Shown here piece by piece: positions 51,749-59,573 of a stretch of DNA of 64,000 bases. The DNA is from Actinomadura nitritigenes (GTDB taxonomy: Bacteria > Actinomycetota > Actinomycetes > Streptosporangiales > Streptosporangiaceae). The notes under the pieces are model-generated. The model did not search any database. It was not told the DNA's origin and saw only the letters and a program-made list of their open reading frames with translations. Both the position numbers and the translations under genes were made by a program. The stretch covers positions 310,001-374,000 of the forward strand of contig NZ_JAGEOK010000003.1 of the NCBI RefSeq assembly GCF_017573545.1, read 5' to 3'. How positions within the stretch are numbered: the stretch's first letter is position 1; each line of letters starts with the position of its first letter.

Positions 51749-53326
51749 TTAGCCCGCCTCGTACCCCGCGTGCAGCAGGCAGTAGGTGACGGCCTCCTCC
51801 AGGGCCTGCCAGGACGCGGCGATGACGTTGTCCTCGACGCCGACCGTGCCCCACTCGCGCTCGCCGTCGGTGGACTCGATCAGCACCCGGGTGCGGGCGT
51901 CGGTGCCGTGCGCGCCCTCCAGGATGCGGACCTTGTAGTCGACGAGCTCCAGCCGCGCCAGCTCCGGGTAGAGCCGGCCGAGCGCGATGCGCAGCGCGTT
52001 GTCCAGGGCGTTGACGGGGCCGTTGCCCTCGCCGGTCGCGATGATCCGCTCGCCCTTGGCGTGCAGCTTGACGGTCGCCTCGCTGACCATGGAGCCGTCC
52101 GGGCGGCGCTCCACGATGGACCGCCACGACTCGACCTCGAAGTGCCGCTGCCGGACGCCGGTCAGCTCCTCGCGCAGCAGCAGCTCGAACGAGGCGTCCG
52201 CGGCCTCGAAGGTGTAGCCGGTCGACTCCAGCTCCTTGACCTTGTCCACGACGGTCTTGGCCTTCTCGCCGGACAGGTCGTAGCCGAGCTCGCGGCCCTT
52301 CAGCTCCACGGACGCCCGGCCCGCCATGCTGGAGACCAGCATCCGCATGTCGTTGCCGACGGCCGCCGGGTCGATGTGCTGGTAGAGGTCCGGGTCGACC
52401 TTGACGGCGGAGGCGTGCAGCCCCGCCTTGTGCGCGAACGCCGACAGGCCCACGTAGGGCTGCTGGGAGCTGGGCGCCACGTTGGTGACCTCGGACACCG
52501 CGTGCGCGATCCGGGTCATCTCGGCCAGCTGCGCGTCCGACACCAGGTCCATGCCCCGCTTGAGCTGCAGGTTCCCGATGACGGTGAACAGGTTGGCGTT
52601 GCCGCTGCGCTCGCCGTAGCCGTTCGCGCAGCCCTGGACGTGGGTCGCGCCGGCCTGCACGGCCGCGAGCGAGTTCGCGACCGCGCAGCCGGAGTCGTCG
52701 TGGCAGTGGATGCCGACGCGGACGCCGAGGCCCACGACCTCGTGGACGACGTCGGCCAGCTCGTCGGGCAGCATGCCGCCGTTGGTGTCGCAGAGCGCGA
52801 CGACGTCCGCGCCCGCCTCGGCGGCGGTGCGCACGGCCTCCAGCGCGTAGGCGCGGTTGGCCTTGTGGCCGTCGAAGAAGTGCTCGGCGTCCAGGAAGAC
52901 TCGTTGGCCCTCCGCACGCAGGTGGGAGACCGTGTCGCGGATCATCGCGAGGTTCTCCTCCAGGGTCGTGCGGAGGGCCAGCTCGACGTGCCTGTCGTGA
53001 CTCTTGGCGACCAGGGTCACGACGGACGCGCCGGATTCGCGCAGGGCGGCGACCTGGGGGTCGTCGGCCGCCTTCACCCCGGCCCGGCGGGTCGCGCCGA
53101 ACGCGGTGAGCCGCGCGTGCCTCAGGTCCAGCTCTGTTCGAGCCCGCCTGAAGAACTCGGTGTCCTTGGGATTCGCTCCGGGCCAGCCGCCCTCGATGAA
53201 GCCGACGCCCAGGTCGTCGAGGTGGCGCGCGACGACGAGCTTGTCGCTGACCGAGAGGTTCAGCCCCTCCTGCTGCGAGCCGTCGCGGAGCGTTGTGTCG
53301 TAGACGTGGAAGTCGTCGCCGTGCAT
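51749..53326 (-). CDS. cimA: (R)-citramalate synthase
   Basis: 525 residues. It condenses pyruvate and acetyl-CoA into citramalate, the first step of the threonine-independent isoleucine route. The HMGL domain (about 1-270) has YDTTLRDGSQQEGLNLS and GIHCHDDSGCAVANS. The linker and C-terminal LeuA dimer/regulatory domain (about 365-525) has EGAHGTDARTRVLIESTDGE and Ile feedback binding is expected. It sits behind a leader-peptide attenuator. ATG 53326 follows GGGGGG. Neighbouring ilvE and leuB belong to the same pathway group. Confidence 0.93.
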   Translation of the reverse strand: MHGDDFHVYDTTLRDGSQQEGLNLSVSDKLVVARHLDDLGVGFIEGGWPGANPKDTEFFRRARTELDLRHARLTAFGATRRAGVKAADDPQVAALRESGASVVTLVAKSHDRHVELALRTTLEENLAMIRDTVSHLRAEGQRVFLDAEHFFDGHKANRAYALEAVRTAAEAGADVVALCDTNGGMLPDELADVVHEVVGLGVRVGIHCHDDSGCAVANSLAAVQAGATHVQGCANGYGERSGNANLFTVIGNLQLKRGMDLVSDAQLAEMTRIAHAVSEVTNVAPSSQQPYVGLSAFAHKAGLHASAVKVDPDLYQHIDPAAVGNDMRMLVSSMAGRASVELKGRELGYDLSGEKAKTVVDKVKELESTGYTFEAADASFELLLREELTGVRQRHFEVESWRSIVERRPDGSMVSEATVKLHAKGERIIATGEGNGPVNALDNALRIALGRLYPELARLELVDYKVRILEGAHGTDARTRVLIESTDGEREWGTVGVEDNVIAASWQALEEAVTYCLLHAGYEAG

Positions 53327-53368
53327 GGTGTGGGTCCCCCCAGGGATGGGTGATCAGCGCCAGGGCAC

Positions 53369-53399
53369 AAAAAAGACCCCTCACGGACGTGAGAGGTCT
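53369..53399 (-). terminator. Attenuator terminator in the cimA leader
   Basis: On the minus strand, GACCTCTCAC and GTGAGGGGTC form a 10-bp stem (one mismatch) with a GTCC-type loop, directly followed by TTTTTT. It is one of the very few U-tract terminators in this window and lies between the leader peptide and cimA. Confidence 0.85.
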
Positions 53400-53434
53400 G
53401 CGCGCCGGCGGTGTCCCGTTAGTTGCCGGCGCGC
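53400..53434 (-). promoter_or_regulatory. Pausing/antiterminator hairpin of the cimA leader
   Basis: GCGCGCCGGC (53425-53434 on the minus strand) pairs perfectly with GCCGGCGCGC (53400-53409). The first arm covers the last codons of the leader peptide, so ribosome position would decide its formation. Confidence 0.6.
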
Positions 53435-53463
53435 CAGCCGATAATGACGAGGCTGAGGCGCAT
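53419..53463 (-). CDS. cimA leader peptide
   Basis: A 14-residue ORF, MRLSLVIIGWRAGN, starting at ATG 53463 and ending TAA. It holds Leu, Leu, Val, Ile, Ile in succession, the end-product amino acids, followed by an RNA hairpin and a terminator before cimA. This is the classical arrangement of branched-chain amino acid attenuation. There is no clear ribosome site before the ATG, so a leaderless transcript is possible. Confidence 0.75.
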   Translation of the reverse strand: MRLSLVIIGWRAGN

Positions 53464-53700
53464 GATGCGGCCCAGTCTGCCATACCGCCCGTCATGCCTG
53501 GGACACCCGTCTCGGATGCTGAGACGACGGCACAAGCGGGGCACATCGCGAAGTCCACTGCCATTTCCGGCGATAAGGATTTATAGAAGTGCGGGAAATG
53601 ATCTCCCATGGTTAAGTAAGGTTTTCATCGCGTAAACACGCTTGCGCATGGCCCGGTAAATGACCGAGGATCGCGCTGTCCGCCGGAGGAGGGATTTGAG

Positions 53701-53940
53701 ATGAGCGGGGATCCGGTTCGCGGAACGGTCACGTCCTGGGACGACGAGAACGGCTGGGGAGTGCTCGTCTCACCGGACGTCCCGGGCGAGGTCTGGGCTC
53801 ACTTCTCCGCCGTCCGCACCGCACCCGGCGGCTTCGCCTCTCTGGACCCTGGTGAGAGCGTGCTGTTCACCTGGGAGGAAGCCGAGCAGGACGGCTACGC
53901 CTACCGCGCGCTGGACGTGCGGCGGGCGGGCCGGGACTGA
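53701..53940 (+). CDS. Cold-shock-domain protein
   Basis: 79 residues. GTVTSWDDENGWGVLVSPD carries WGV in place of the FGF motif and GEVWAHFSAV the second nucleic-acid motif, then GESVLFTWEEAEQDGYAYRA. It is probably an RNA/DNA-binding beta barrel. ATG 53701 follows GGAGGAGGG. The preceding 237 bp shared with the cimA leader are AT-rich and contain its promoter. The gene for a secreted protein follows. Confidence 0.82.
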   Translation: MSGDPVRGTVTSWDDENGWGVLVSPDVPGEVWAHFSAVRTAPGGFASLDPGESVLFTWEEAEQDGYAYRALDVRRAGRD

Positions 53941-54016
53941 GGCCCCCGCGGCGGACCCGGCACGGCCGCCCGCCGGTCCCGGCGGGCGGCGACCATTTCC
54001 GAAGGGAATGCCTGTC

Positions 54017-54580
54017 ATGCGCATGCACACATTCGGCCGGACGGCCGTGATCTCTGGAACGGCTCTCGCAATGGCGCTCGGCGCCGCGTCGGCCGCGTCC
54101 GCCGAGAACCGTCCGCGCCACCGCGCCCCGGACGCGGCGGCCCAGTACTTCGTGTTCACGAAACGGCATCAGGGCTTCGCGTACCGGGACCGGATCGGCG
54201 CGTTCCACGCGCAGGTGAGGCTCACCGGGCGGTACTCGCGGCAGTACCCGATGGCGTGGTCGTTCCAGATCACCAACGGCAGGCTGAAGGCCATCGCGCG
54301 GGGCAACGCGGTCTGCACCGCGACGGGCCTCAACGGCCACTACCACGACCGGCACGTCGTCCCGGTGGGCTACGTCTGGCACTCCACGGTCCGGCCGCAC
54401 CGCGTCCGCAAGGTCTACGTCCTCTCGGGGACGTGCACGTTCCCCGTGCAGGTCGGCGGCAGGCCCGGACGGGCCTTCGTCGGGTTCGCCTTCCACTACG
54501 CGATCAACCCGGACGCGCGGGGGGTGAGCCCGAAGACCGCCGGCTCGGCGCTCACCACCACGGTCCGCTACGGCCGCTGA
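54017..54580 (+). CDS. Secreted protein of unknown function
   Basis: 187 residues from ATG 54017 (GAAGGGA 9 nt upstream; an in-frame ATG at 54008 lies too close to it). Signal peptide (AVISGTALAMALGAASAASA) cut before ENRP. The mature part has beta-strand character (HAQVRLTGRYSRQYPMAWSF, IARGNAVCTATGLNGHYHD) and two Cys likely forming a disulfide. It has no recognisable enzyme motif. It follows the cold-shock gene by 76 bp and ends at a strong hairpin shared with ilvE. Confidence 0.72.
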   Translation: MRMHTFGRTAVISGTALAMALGAASAASAENRPRHRAPDAAAQYFVFTKRHQGFAYRDRIGAFHAQVRLTGRYSRQYPMAWSFQITNGRLKAIARGNAVCTATGLNGHYHDRHVVPVGYVWHSTVRPHRVRKVYVLSGTCTFPVQVGGRPGRAFVGFAFHYAINPDARGVSPKTAGSALTTTVRYGR

Positions 54581-54597
54581 CGCGGCCGCCCATGACC

Positions 54598-54641
54598 GCG
54601 CCCGATGGCGCGCACCCGGGGACGGGCGCGCCATCGGGCGC
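54598..54641. terminator. Bidirectional terminator between secreted-protein gene and ilvE
   Basis: GCGCCCGATGGCGCG (54598-54612) and CGCGCCATCGGGCGC (54627-54641) form a perfect 15-bp stem around a 14-nt loop, between convergent genes. Confidence 0.85.
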
Positions 54642-54650
54642 CACCACGGA

Positions 54651-55754
54651 TCAGGCGATCTTGTGGACCCAGCCGTAGGGGTCGGGGCGGGTGCCGTACT
54701 GGATGCCGACCAGCTCCTGCCGCAGCTTCATGGAGATCTCGCCGGGCTCGCCGTCCCCGATCGTCCACTCGCGGTCGCGGCCCTTGACCCGGCCGACCGG
54801 GCTGATGATCGCGGCCGTGCCGCAGCCGAACACCTCGGTGATCTCGCCGGACGCGCAGCCGGCCTGCCACTCGTCGATGCTGATCTTGCCCTCCTCGGCG
54901 GGGATGCCGAGGTCCGGGGCGAGCTTGAGCATCGAGTCGCGGGTGACGCCGGCGAGGAGCGTGCCGGTGAGCGCCGGGGTGAGCAGCCGGGCCCCCGAGC
55001 CGGAGCCGTAGACGAACATCAGGTTCATCGAGCCGACCTCTTCGACCCAGCGGTGCTCCACCGCGTCGAGCCAGACGACCTGGTCGCAGCCCTGCGCGAC
55101 GGCCTCGGCCTGGCCGGCGAACGACGCGGCGTAGTTGCCGCCGAACTTGGCCTCGCCGGTGCCGCCGGGCGCCGCGCGGGTGTAGTCCTGCGACAGCCAC
55201 ACCGAGACGGGCTTGATCCCGCGCGGGTAGTACAGCCCGGACGGGGAGGCGATGATCATGAAGAGGAACTCGTTCGCCGGGCTGTTCACGCCGAGGGCGC
55301 GGGTCGTGGCGAACATGAACGGCCGCAGGTAGAGGCTGTGGCCCTCGGTGTCGGGCACCCACGCCTTGTCGGTGGCGACCAGCAGCTCGACCGCGTCGAC
55401 GAACAGCTGCTCGGGGATCTGCGGCATGGCCATCCGCCTGGCGGAGCGGTTCATCCGGGCCGCGTTCATGTACGGCCGGAAGGTGACGATCGAGCCGTCC
55501 GGCTGCTTGTAGGCCTTGAGGCCCTCGAACAGCTCCTGGGCGTAATGGAACACCTGGCTGGCCGGGTCCATCGGGATCGGCCCGTACGGTTCGAGCTTCG
55601 CGCCGTGCCAGCCCCGGTCCGCCGAGTACCGGATGGTGATCATATGGTCGGTGAAGTACCGGCCGAAGCCCGGGTCGGCCAGGACGCGCTCGCGCTCGGC
55701 GGCCGTCGCGGGCCGCTCGGTCAGCGTGATCTCGAAGTCCAGGGTGTCGCTCAT
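54651..55754 (-). CDS. ilvE: Branched-chain amino acid aminotransferase
   Basis: 367 residues, the long actinobacterial IlvE. It is PLP-dependent and transfers amino groups to the keto acids of Val, Leu and Ile. The PLP Lys is in AKFGGNYAASFAGQ (about 193-206), with LYLRPFMFATTRALGV around 145, QVVWLDAVEHRWVEEVGSMN near 215, and EVFGCGTAAIISPVGRVKG near the end. ATG 55754 has GAGAGGA upstream. It lies downstream of leuB in the same direction, with a hairpin between them. Confidence 0.96.
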   Translation of the reverse strand: MSDTLDFEITLTERPATAAERERVLADPGFGRYFTDHMITIRYSADRGWHGAKLEPYGPIPMDPASQVFHYAQELFEGLKAYKQPDGSIVTFRPYMNAARMNRSARRMAMPQIPEQLFVDAVELLVATDKAWVPDTEGHSLYLRPFMFATTRALGVNSPANEFLFMIIASPSGLYYPRGIKPVSVWLSQDYTRAAPGGTGEAKFGGNYAASFAGQAEAVAQGCDQVVWLDAVEHRWVEEVGSMNLMFVYGSGSGARLLTPALTGTLLAGVTRDSMLKLAPDLGIPAEEGKISIDEWQAGCASGEITEVFGCGTAAIISPVGRVKGRDREWTIGDGEPGEISMKLRQELVGIQYGTRPDPYGWVHKIA

Positions 55755-55871
55755 CGCCGTTCGTCCTCTCCCGATCGCCGGTGCGGCTCCATTGCCGCTG
55801 CGGCGTCCTTAGTCCCTATTGTCGTACTTCGTGCCTTGACCCCACTCCTCGCACGCGGCGCATACGGAAAA

Positions 55872-55897
55872 CCGGGCGCGCCGCGAGGCGCGCCCGG
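55872..55897. terminator. Terminator after leuB
   Basis: CCGGGCGCGCC-GCGA-GGCGCGCCCGG is a perfect 11-bp stem with a 4-nt loop, 33 bp after the leuB stop on the minus strand. It separates leuB from ilvE transcription, at least partly. Confidence 0.75.
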
Positions 55898-55930
55898 AGT
55901 GTCCCTGCTCGTGGCCAGAGAGGCGCGCCC

Positions 55931-56986
55931 TCAGCCCGATACTCGCTTGGCGATCGCGTCGCCGATCTGGACGGTCGACCGCGTCCCGAGCGCGCCGCGC
56001 TCGGCCAGGTCGTCGGAGACGGCCTGCTCGACGCGGCGGGCGGCCTCGCCCGCGCCGATGTGGTCGAGCAGCATCGCGACCGACAGGATCGTGGCGGTCG
56101 GGTCGGCCTTGCCCTGCCCCGCGATGTCGGGCGCGCTGCCGTGCACCGGCTCGAACATCGAGGGCGCCGTCCGGTCGGGGTTGACGTTCCCGGACGCGGC
56201 GAGCCCGATGCCGCCGGCGATCGCGGCGCCGATGTCGGTGATGATGTCGCCGAACAGGTTGTCGGTGACGACGACGTCGAACCGCTGCGGCTGGCCGACG
56301 AAGAACATGGTGGCCGCGTCGACATGGCAGTAGTCGGTCGTGACCTGCGGATACTCCGCGCCGACCCGCTTCATGACGCGCTGGTAGAGATCACCGGCGA
56401 AGGTGAGGACGTTGTCCTTGTGGACGAGCGTCAGCTTCTTGCGCGGGCGCGACGCCGCGACCTCGAACGCGTACCGGACGACCCGCTCGACGCCGAAGGC
56501 GGTGTTGACGCTCTCCTGCGTGGCGACCTCGTGCTCGGTGCCCTTGCGCAGGACGCCGCCGACGCCCGTGTAGGGGCCCTCGGTGCCCTCGCGGACGACG
56601 ACCATGTCGATGTCGTCGGGCGTGACGTCCGCCAGCGGGGTCCGCACGCCCGGGAACAGCTTCACCGGGCGGAGGTTGACGTAGTGGTCGAGCTCGAACC
56701 GGGTCCGCAGCAGCAGCCCGCGCTCCAGCGTCCCGCTCGGCACGCTCGGGTCGCCGACGGCGCCGAGCAGGATGACGTCCTGGCCGCGCAGCTCCTCCAG
56801 CACCGAGTCGGGCAGCGTCTCGCCGGTCCGGTGCCAGCGGGCGGCGCCCAGGTCGTAGGAGGTCTGCTCGAACGCGAGGCCGCTGGAGGGGGCGACGGCC
56901 TCGAGGACCTTCAGCCCCTCGGCGACCACCTCGGGGCCGATCCCGTCACCGGGAATGACGGCCAGACGAATGCTGCGGGAAGCCAT
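55931..56986 (-). CDS. leuB: 3-isopropylmalate dehydrogenase
   Basis: 351 residues from ATG 56986 ([20 protein letters not shown]). It oxidatively decarboxylates 3-isopropylmalate in leucine synthesis. [20 protein letters not shown] has the substrate Arg residues, [16 protein letters not shown] follows, and the metal and NAD region is [18 protein letters not shown] with [20 protein letters not shown]. The length is normal. Unlike leuCD it lies 36 kb from those genes, as in many actinomycetes. No strong ribosome site is seen. Confidence 0.96.
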   Translation of the reverse strand: MASRSIRLAVIPGDGIGPEVVAEGLKVLEAVAPSSGLAFEQTSYDLGAARWHRTGETLPDSVLEELRGQDVILLGAVGDPSVPSGTLERGLLLRTRFELDHYVNLRPVKLFPGVRTPLADVTPDDIDMVVVREGTEGPYTGVGGVLRKGTEHEVATQESVNTAFGVERVVRYAFEVAASRPRKKLTLVHKDNVLTFAGDLYQRVMKRVGAEYPQVTTDYCHVDAATMFFVGQPQRFDVVVTDNLFGDIITDIGAAIAGGIGLAASGNVNPDRTAPSMFEPVHGSAPDIAGQGKADPTATILSVAMLLDHIGAGEAARRVEQAVSDDLAERGALGTRSTVQIGDAIAKRVSG

Positions 56987-57159
56987 GGGCGTACTGTACT
57001 GCAAACGTCTCACTGCTTGGGCTTGCGTCTCATATCCCGGTATCGGTGTCTCGGCGACGGCCGTCGCGCGGTCGCGCGGCGGCGGACGTCGGCTTTGTCA
57101 CGCCTCGCGGGCTTGACGCGCCGGAGGGGAGGGGAGACGCTCTCCTCGACAAGTTCACA

Positions 57160-57316
57160 TCGAGGCGACGGTGCGCAGGAACCTGGTGCGAATCCAGGAC
57201 GGTCCCGCCACTGTGACCAGGGAGTCTCCCCCACCGCACGACCACGGCCGGCCGACCGGCGGGAAGGTCGGAGGGAGACGGCGATCTGGGAGTCAGGACA
57301 CTGACCCGTCGTCCTC
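57160..57316 (+). ncRNA. Cobalamin riboswitch
   Basis: The transcript leader of cbtBA contains the conserved core GGTGCGCAGGAACCTGGTGC, AATCCAGGACGGTCCCGCCA (continuing CTGTGA), and the B12-box segment AGTCAGGACACTG. Outer ends GACGG (57166) and CCGTC (57305) can pair as the closing stem. Downstream, CGGGG/CCCCG forms a hairpin just before the GAGGAG ribosome site, so control is likely at translation initiation. Boundaries are approximate. Confidence 0.92.
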
Positions 57317-57356
57317 CCGCAACCGGGGCGAGTGCACCCCGTGAGGAGAACCCGAC

Positions 57357-57590
57357 ATGGCCGAGTCCGCCGTACCGTCCGCCACGTCCCCGCAGGCCGA
57401 GCCGTCCGCCGTGCCGCTGCGCCTGCCGATCCGCGACATCGTGCCGTGGGCGGTGCTCGCCGTCGTGCTGGCCGCGATCCTGATCTACTTCGTCGGCGCC
57501 GAGCAGGGCGCCACATCGCTCTTCGGCGGCACCTGGGTGCACGAGTTCACCCACGACGGCCGGCACCTGCTCGGCTTCCCCTGCCACTAG
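57357..57590 (+). CDS. cbtB: Cobalt transporter subunit CbtB
   Basis: 77 residues. It has one membrane helix (IVPWAVLAVVLAAILIYFVG, about 28-47) and the metal-binding C-terminal His motif HEFTHDGRHLLGFPCH that defines CbtB. It acts with CbtA in cobalt uptake for cobalamin synthesis. It is the first gene after the cobalamin riboswitch. ATG 57357 follows GAGGAG. Confidence 0.94.
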   Translation: MAESAVPSATSPQAEPSAVPLRLPIRDIVPWAVLAVVLAAILIYFVGAEQGATSLFGGTWVHEFTHDGRHLLGFPCH

Positions 57591-57600
57591 GCCGGCGCCG

Positions 57601-58329
57601 ATGATGAGAGCACTGCTGGTCCGCGGGATGCTCGCGGGCCTGGCCGCCGCCGCCCTCGCCCTGGTCGTGGCCTGGCTGTACGGGGAACCGCAGGTCGGGC
57701 ACGCCATCGCGGTCGAGGAGGCGAGGGCGCACGCCGAGCACACCGGGCACGACCCGGAGGTGGTCGGCCGCACCGTGCAGAAGACCGCCGGGCTGATCAT
57801 CGCGATGGCGGTGTACGGGACGGCGCTCGGCGGGCTGTTCTCGATCGCGTTCGCCTTCGCGTCCGGACGGCTGGGACGGCTCGGCGCGCGCGCCACCGCC
57901 GCCCTGGTCGCCCTCGCCGGGTTCGTCGCGATCGAACTGGTGCCGTTCCTGAAGTACCCGGCGACGCCTCCGGCGGTCGGCAACCCGACCACGATCGGCA
58001 GCCGGACGGCGCTGTACTTCTGCATGATGGCGCTGGGGATCCTGGCGACGACCGCGGCGGTGATCGTGTGCCGCCGCCTCGTCCCCCGGCTCGGCGCGTG
58101 GAACGCGATCACGGTGACGACGGTCGGCTACGCCGTCCTGCTGGCGGTCGTGTACCGGCTCACGCCGAAGCCGGAGGCGGTTCCGGAGCACTTCCCGGCC
58201 ACGGTCCTGTGGGACTTCCGGCTCGCCTCCCTGGGCGTCCAGCTCGTCCTGTGGAGCACGATCGGGCTGCTGTTCGGCTACCTGACCGAGCGTTCGGTCG
58301 CGCGCCGCCGGGCGGCCGCCCTCGCCTGA
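57601..58329 (+). CDS. cbtA: Cobalt transporter subunit CbtA
   Basis: 242 residues with about five membrane helices. The N-terminus LLVRGMLAGLAAAALALVVA and the following GEPQVGHAI are characteristic, and HAEHTGHDPEVVG carries histidines that could bind Co2+. It is the membrane partner of CbtB, starting 10 bp after its stop, so both are under riboswitch control. Confidence 0.92.
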   Translation: MMRALLVRGMLAGLAAAALALVVAWLYGEPQVGHAIAVEEARAHAEHTGHDPEVVGRTVQKTAGLIIAMAVYGTALGGLFSIAFAFASGRLGRLGARATAALVALAGFVAIELVPFLKYPATPPAVGNPTTIGSRTALYFCMMALGILATTAAVIVCRRLVPRLGAWNAITVTTVGYAVLLAVVYRLTPKPEAVPEHFPATVLWDFRLASLGVQLVLWSTIGLLFGYLTERSVARRRAAALA

Positions 58330-58345
58330 CCGCCGCGGGCCGCCG

Positions 58346-59077
58346 TCACGGGCGCACCCGTGGCGGCGGTCCGGCACGGTGCGGCGGGCGGCGCAGGCCG
58401 CAGTCGCCGCACATCTCGCCGCCGGGCGGGACGCGGTAGTACAGGCAGCAGTTGCGCCGGACGAAGCCGCGCGGGCCGAACTCCCCGGCGCCCGCCAGCG
58501 GGGGCCGGGTCAGGAGTTCGCGGACGAGCGCGGCGCGGGCATCGTCGCGCGGGCCGACGTTCAGGCCGCCGGCGAGGGCCGACGCCGCGTTCCCCCACAG
58601 CAGGCCGTCCGCCAGGCGGGTGAAGGTGAGCATCGTCGTGCGCAGCGGCTCCAACTGGCCGGTGACGACCGCGTCATGGACCAGGCCGGCGGCTTCATCG
58701 GTGCCGCCTGCGCGGTGCCCGCGCGGTTCCGCCAGCCAGAGCGCGATGGGAGCGCCGGGCGCCCACCGCCAGTGGAGGCCGGACAGGTCGGGGACGACGC
58801 CCCGCGCCGCCGCCGCGACGACCGGCGACCACAGGCGCGACGCGAGGCCCTGGAACAGGATGGACGCGGCGACGCGCCGCTCGCGGGTGCCGAGCCGCTC
58901 GGCGTAGCGGTCGGTGAGGCCGGCGAGCCGGCCGGGGTCGCGCTCGGGCAGCGGACGCCACGTCGGGTCGGCCTCCTCGGCCGGGTCCGTGGTGATCTCG
59001 AAGTAGGGCCCGAGGCGGCCGGCGGCGCGCAGCGCCTCCGTGACCTCCCCGGCCCCGGCGGGCAGCGGCGACGGCAT
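58346..59077 (-). CDS. FhuF-like (2Fe-2S) iron reductase family protein
   Basis: 243 residues from ATG 59077. The C-terminus has the FhuF cluster pattern CCLYYRVPPGGEMCGDC (CC-x10-C-x2-C), which binds an unusual 2Fe-2S centre. The middle has helices with LHWRWAPGAPIALWLAEPRG. FhuF proteins reduce ferric siderophores in the cytoplasm. No siderophore genes are nearby, so the substrate is unclear. A 37-codon ORF lies just upstream on the same strand. Confidence 0.85.
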   Translation of the reverse strand: MPSPLPAGAGEVTEALRAAGRLGPYFEITTDPAEEADPTWRPLPERDPGRLAGLTDRYAERLGTRERRVAASILFQGLASRLWSPVVAAAARGVVPDLSGLHWRWAPGAPIALWLAEPRGHRAGGTDEAAGLVHDAVVTGQLEPLRTTMLTFTRLADGLLWGNAASALAGGLNVGPRDDARAALVRELLTRPPLAGAGEFGPRGFVRRNCCLYYRVPPGGEMCGDCGLRRPPHRAGPPPRVRP

Positions 59078-59131
59078 GGCGTTCACCCTGCCATGCCGCA
59101 CCGGCGCGCCGGCCGGGAGGCCCCGGGGACG

Positions 59132-59245
59132 CTACCGGGAGGGGTGGCCGCCGTTGTCGCGGCGGTCCAGGGCCGTCTGCAGGGCGCGGGCGGCCTCCTC
59201 CGCGGCGTCGTCCGCGGGCGTGCCGGTACGGGTGGTGTCGTTCAT
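59132..59245 (-). CDS. 37-residue ORF upstream of the FhuF-like gene
   Basis: It begins MNDTTRTGTPADDAAEEAAR and ends RDNGGHPSR. The ribosome site GGAGCG sits in the loop of a perfect GATTCG/CGAATC hairpin (59246-59260) directly before the ATG. It is 54 bp upstream of the FhuF-like start. The sequence is charged and likely helical, with normal GC-rich codons. It may be a small conserved protein or a peptide; I do not recognise it. Confidence 0.45.
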   Translation of the reverse strand: MNDTTRTGTPADDAAEEAARALQTALDRRDNGGHPSR

Positions 59246-59573
59246 GATTCGCTCCGAATCGCCGAGACTCTGGATTGCCGGGCCGCCGGGACGCGTGGTT
59301 CGCACGGGTCCGGGCGCGGAATCGGGCTCATGGCCGGGTCGAACCTCCGCAGCGGTGCCGGCCTGCCGATATCAGGCCCCGCTGCGGCAGCGAAGGATTA
59401 CCACGAAACGCCGCATGACTGCTTTCGACGGTACCCGCCGTCCGGGCGACTGTCCCGACCCGTGGCGTAAATTCTCACCATATGAGACGTGACGGCGCTC
59501 ACGACCACGACGGGCGGGCATCCGGCCCGTGCCGGACGCCCGCCCGCGGCGGTCACTTCTTCGATCGGCCGGA
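59246..59573. other. Non-coding gap between mini-ORF and serA
   Basis: 328 bp. It contains a 6-bp hairpin over the mini-ORF ribosome site (59246-59260) and a serA terminator (59512-59545). I see no further ORF or RNA gene. Confidence 0.6.
59512..59545 (-). terminator. serA terminator
   Basis: GGGCGGGCATCCGGC and GCCGGACGCCCGCCC form a 15-bp stem (one A-C mismatch) with a CCGT loop, 28 bp after the serA stop. Confidence 0.75.
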
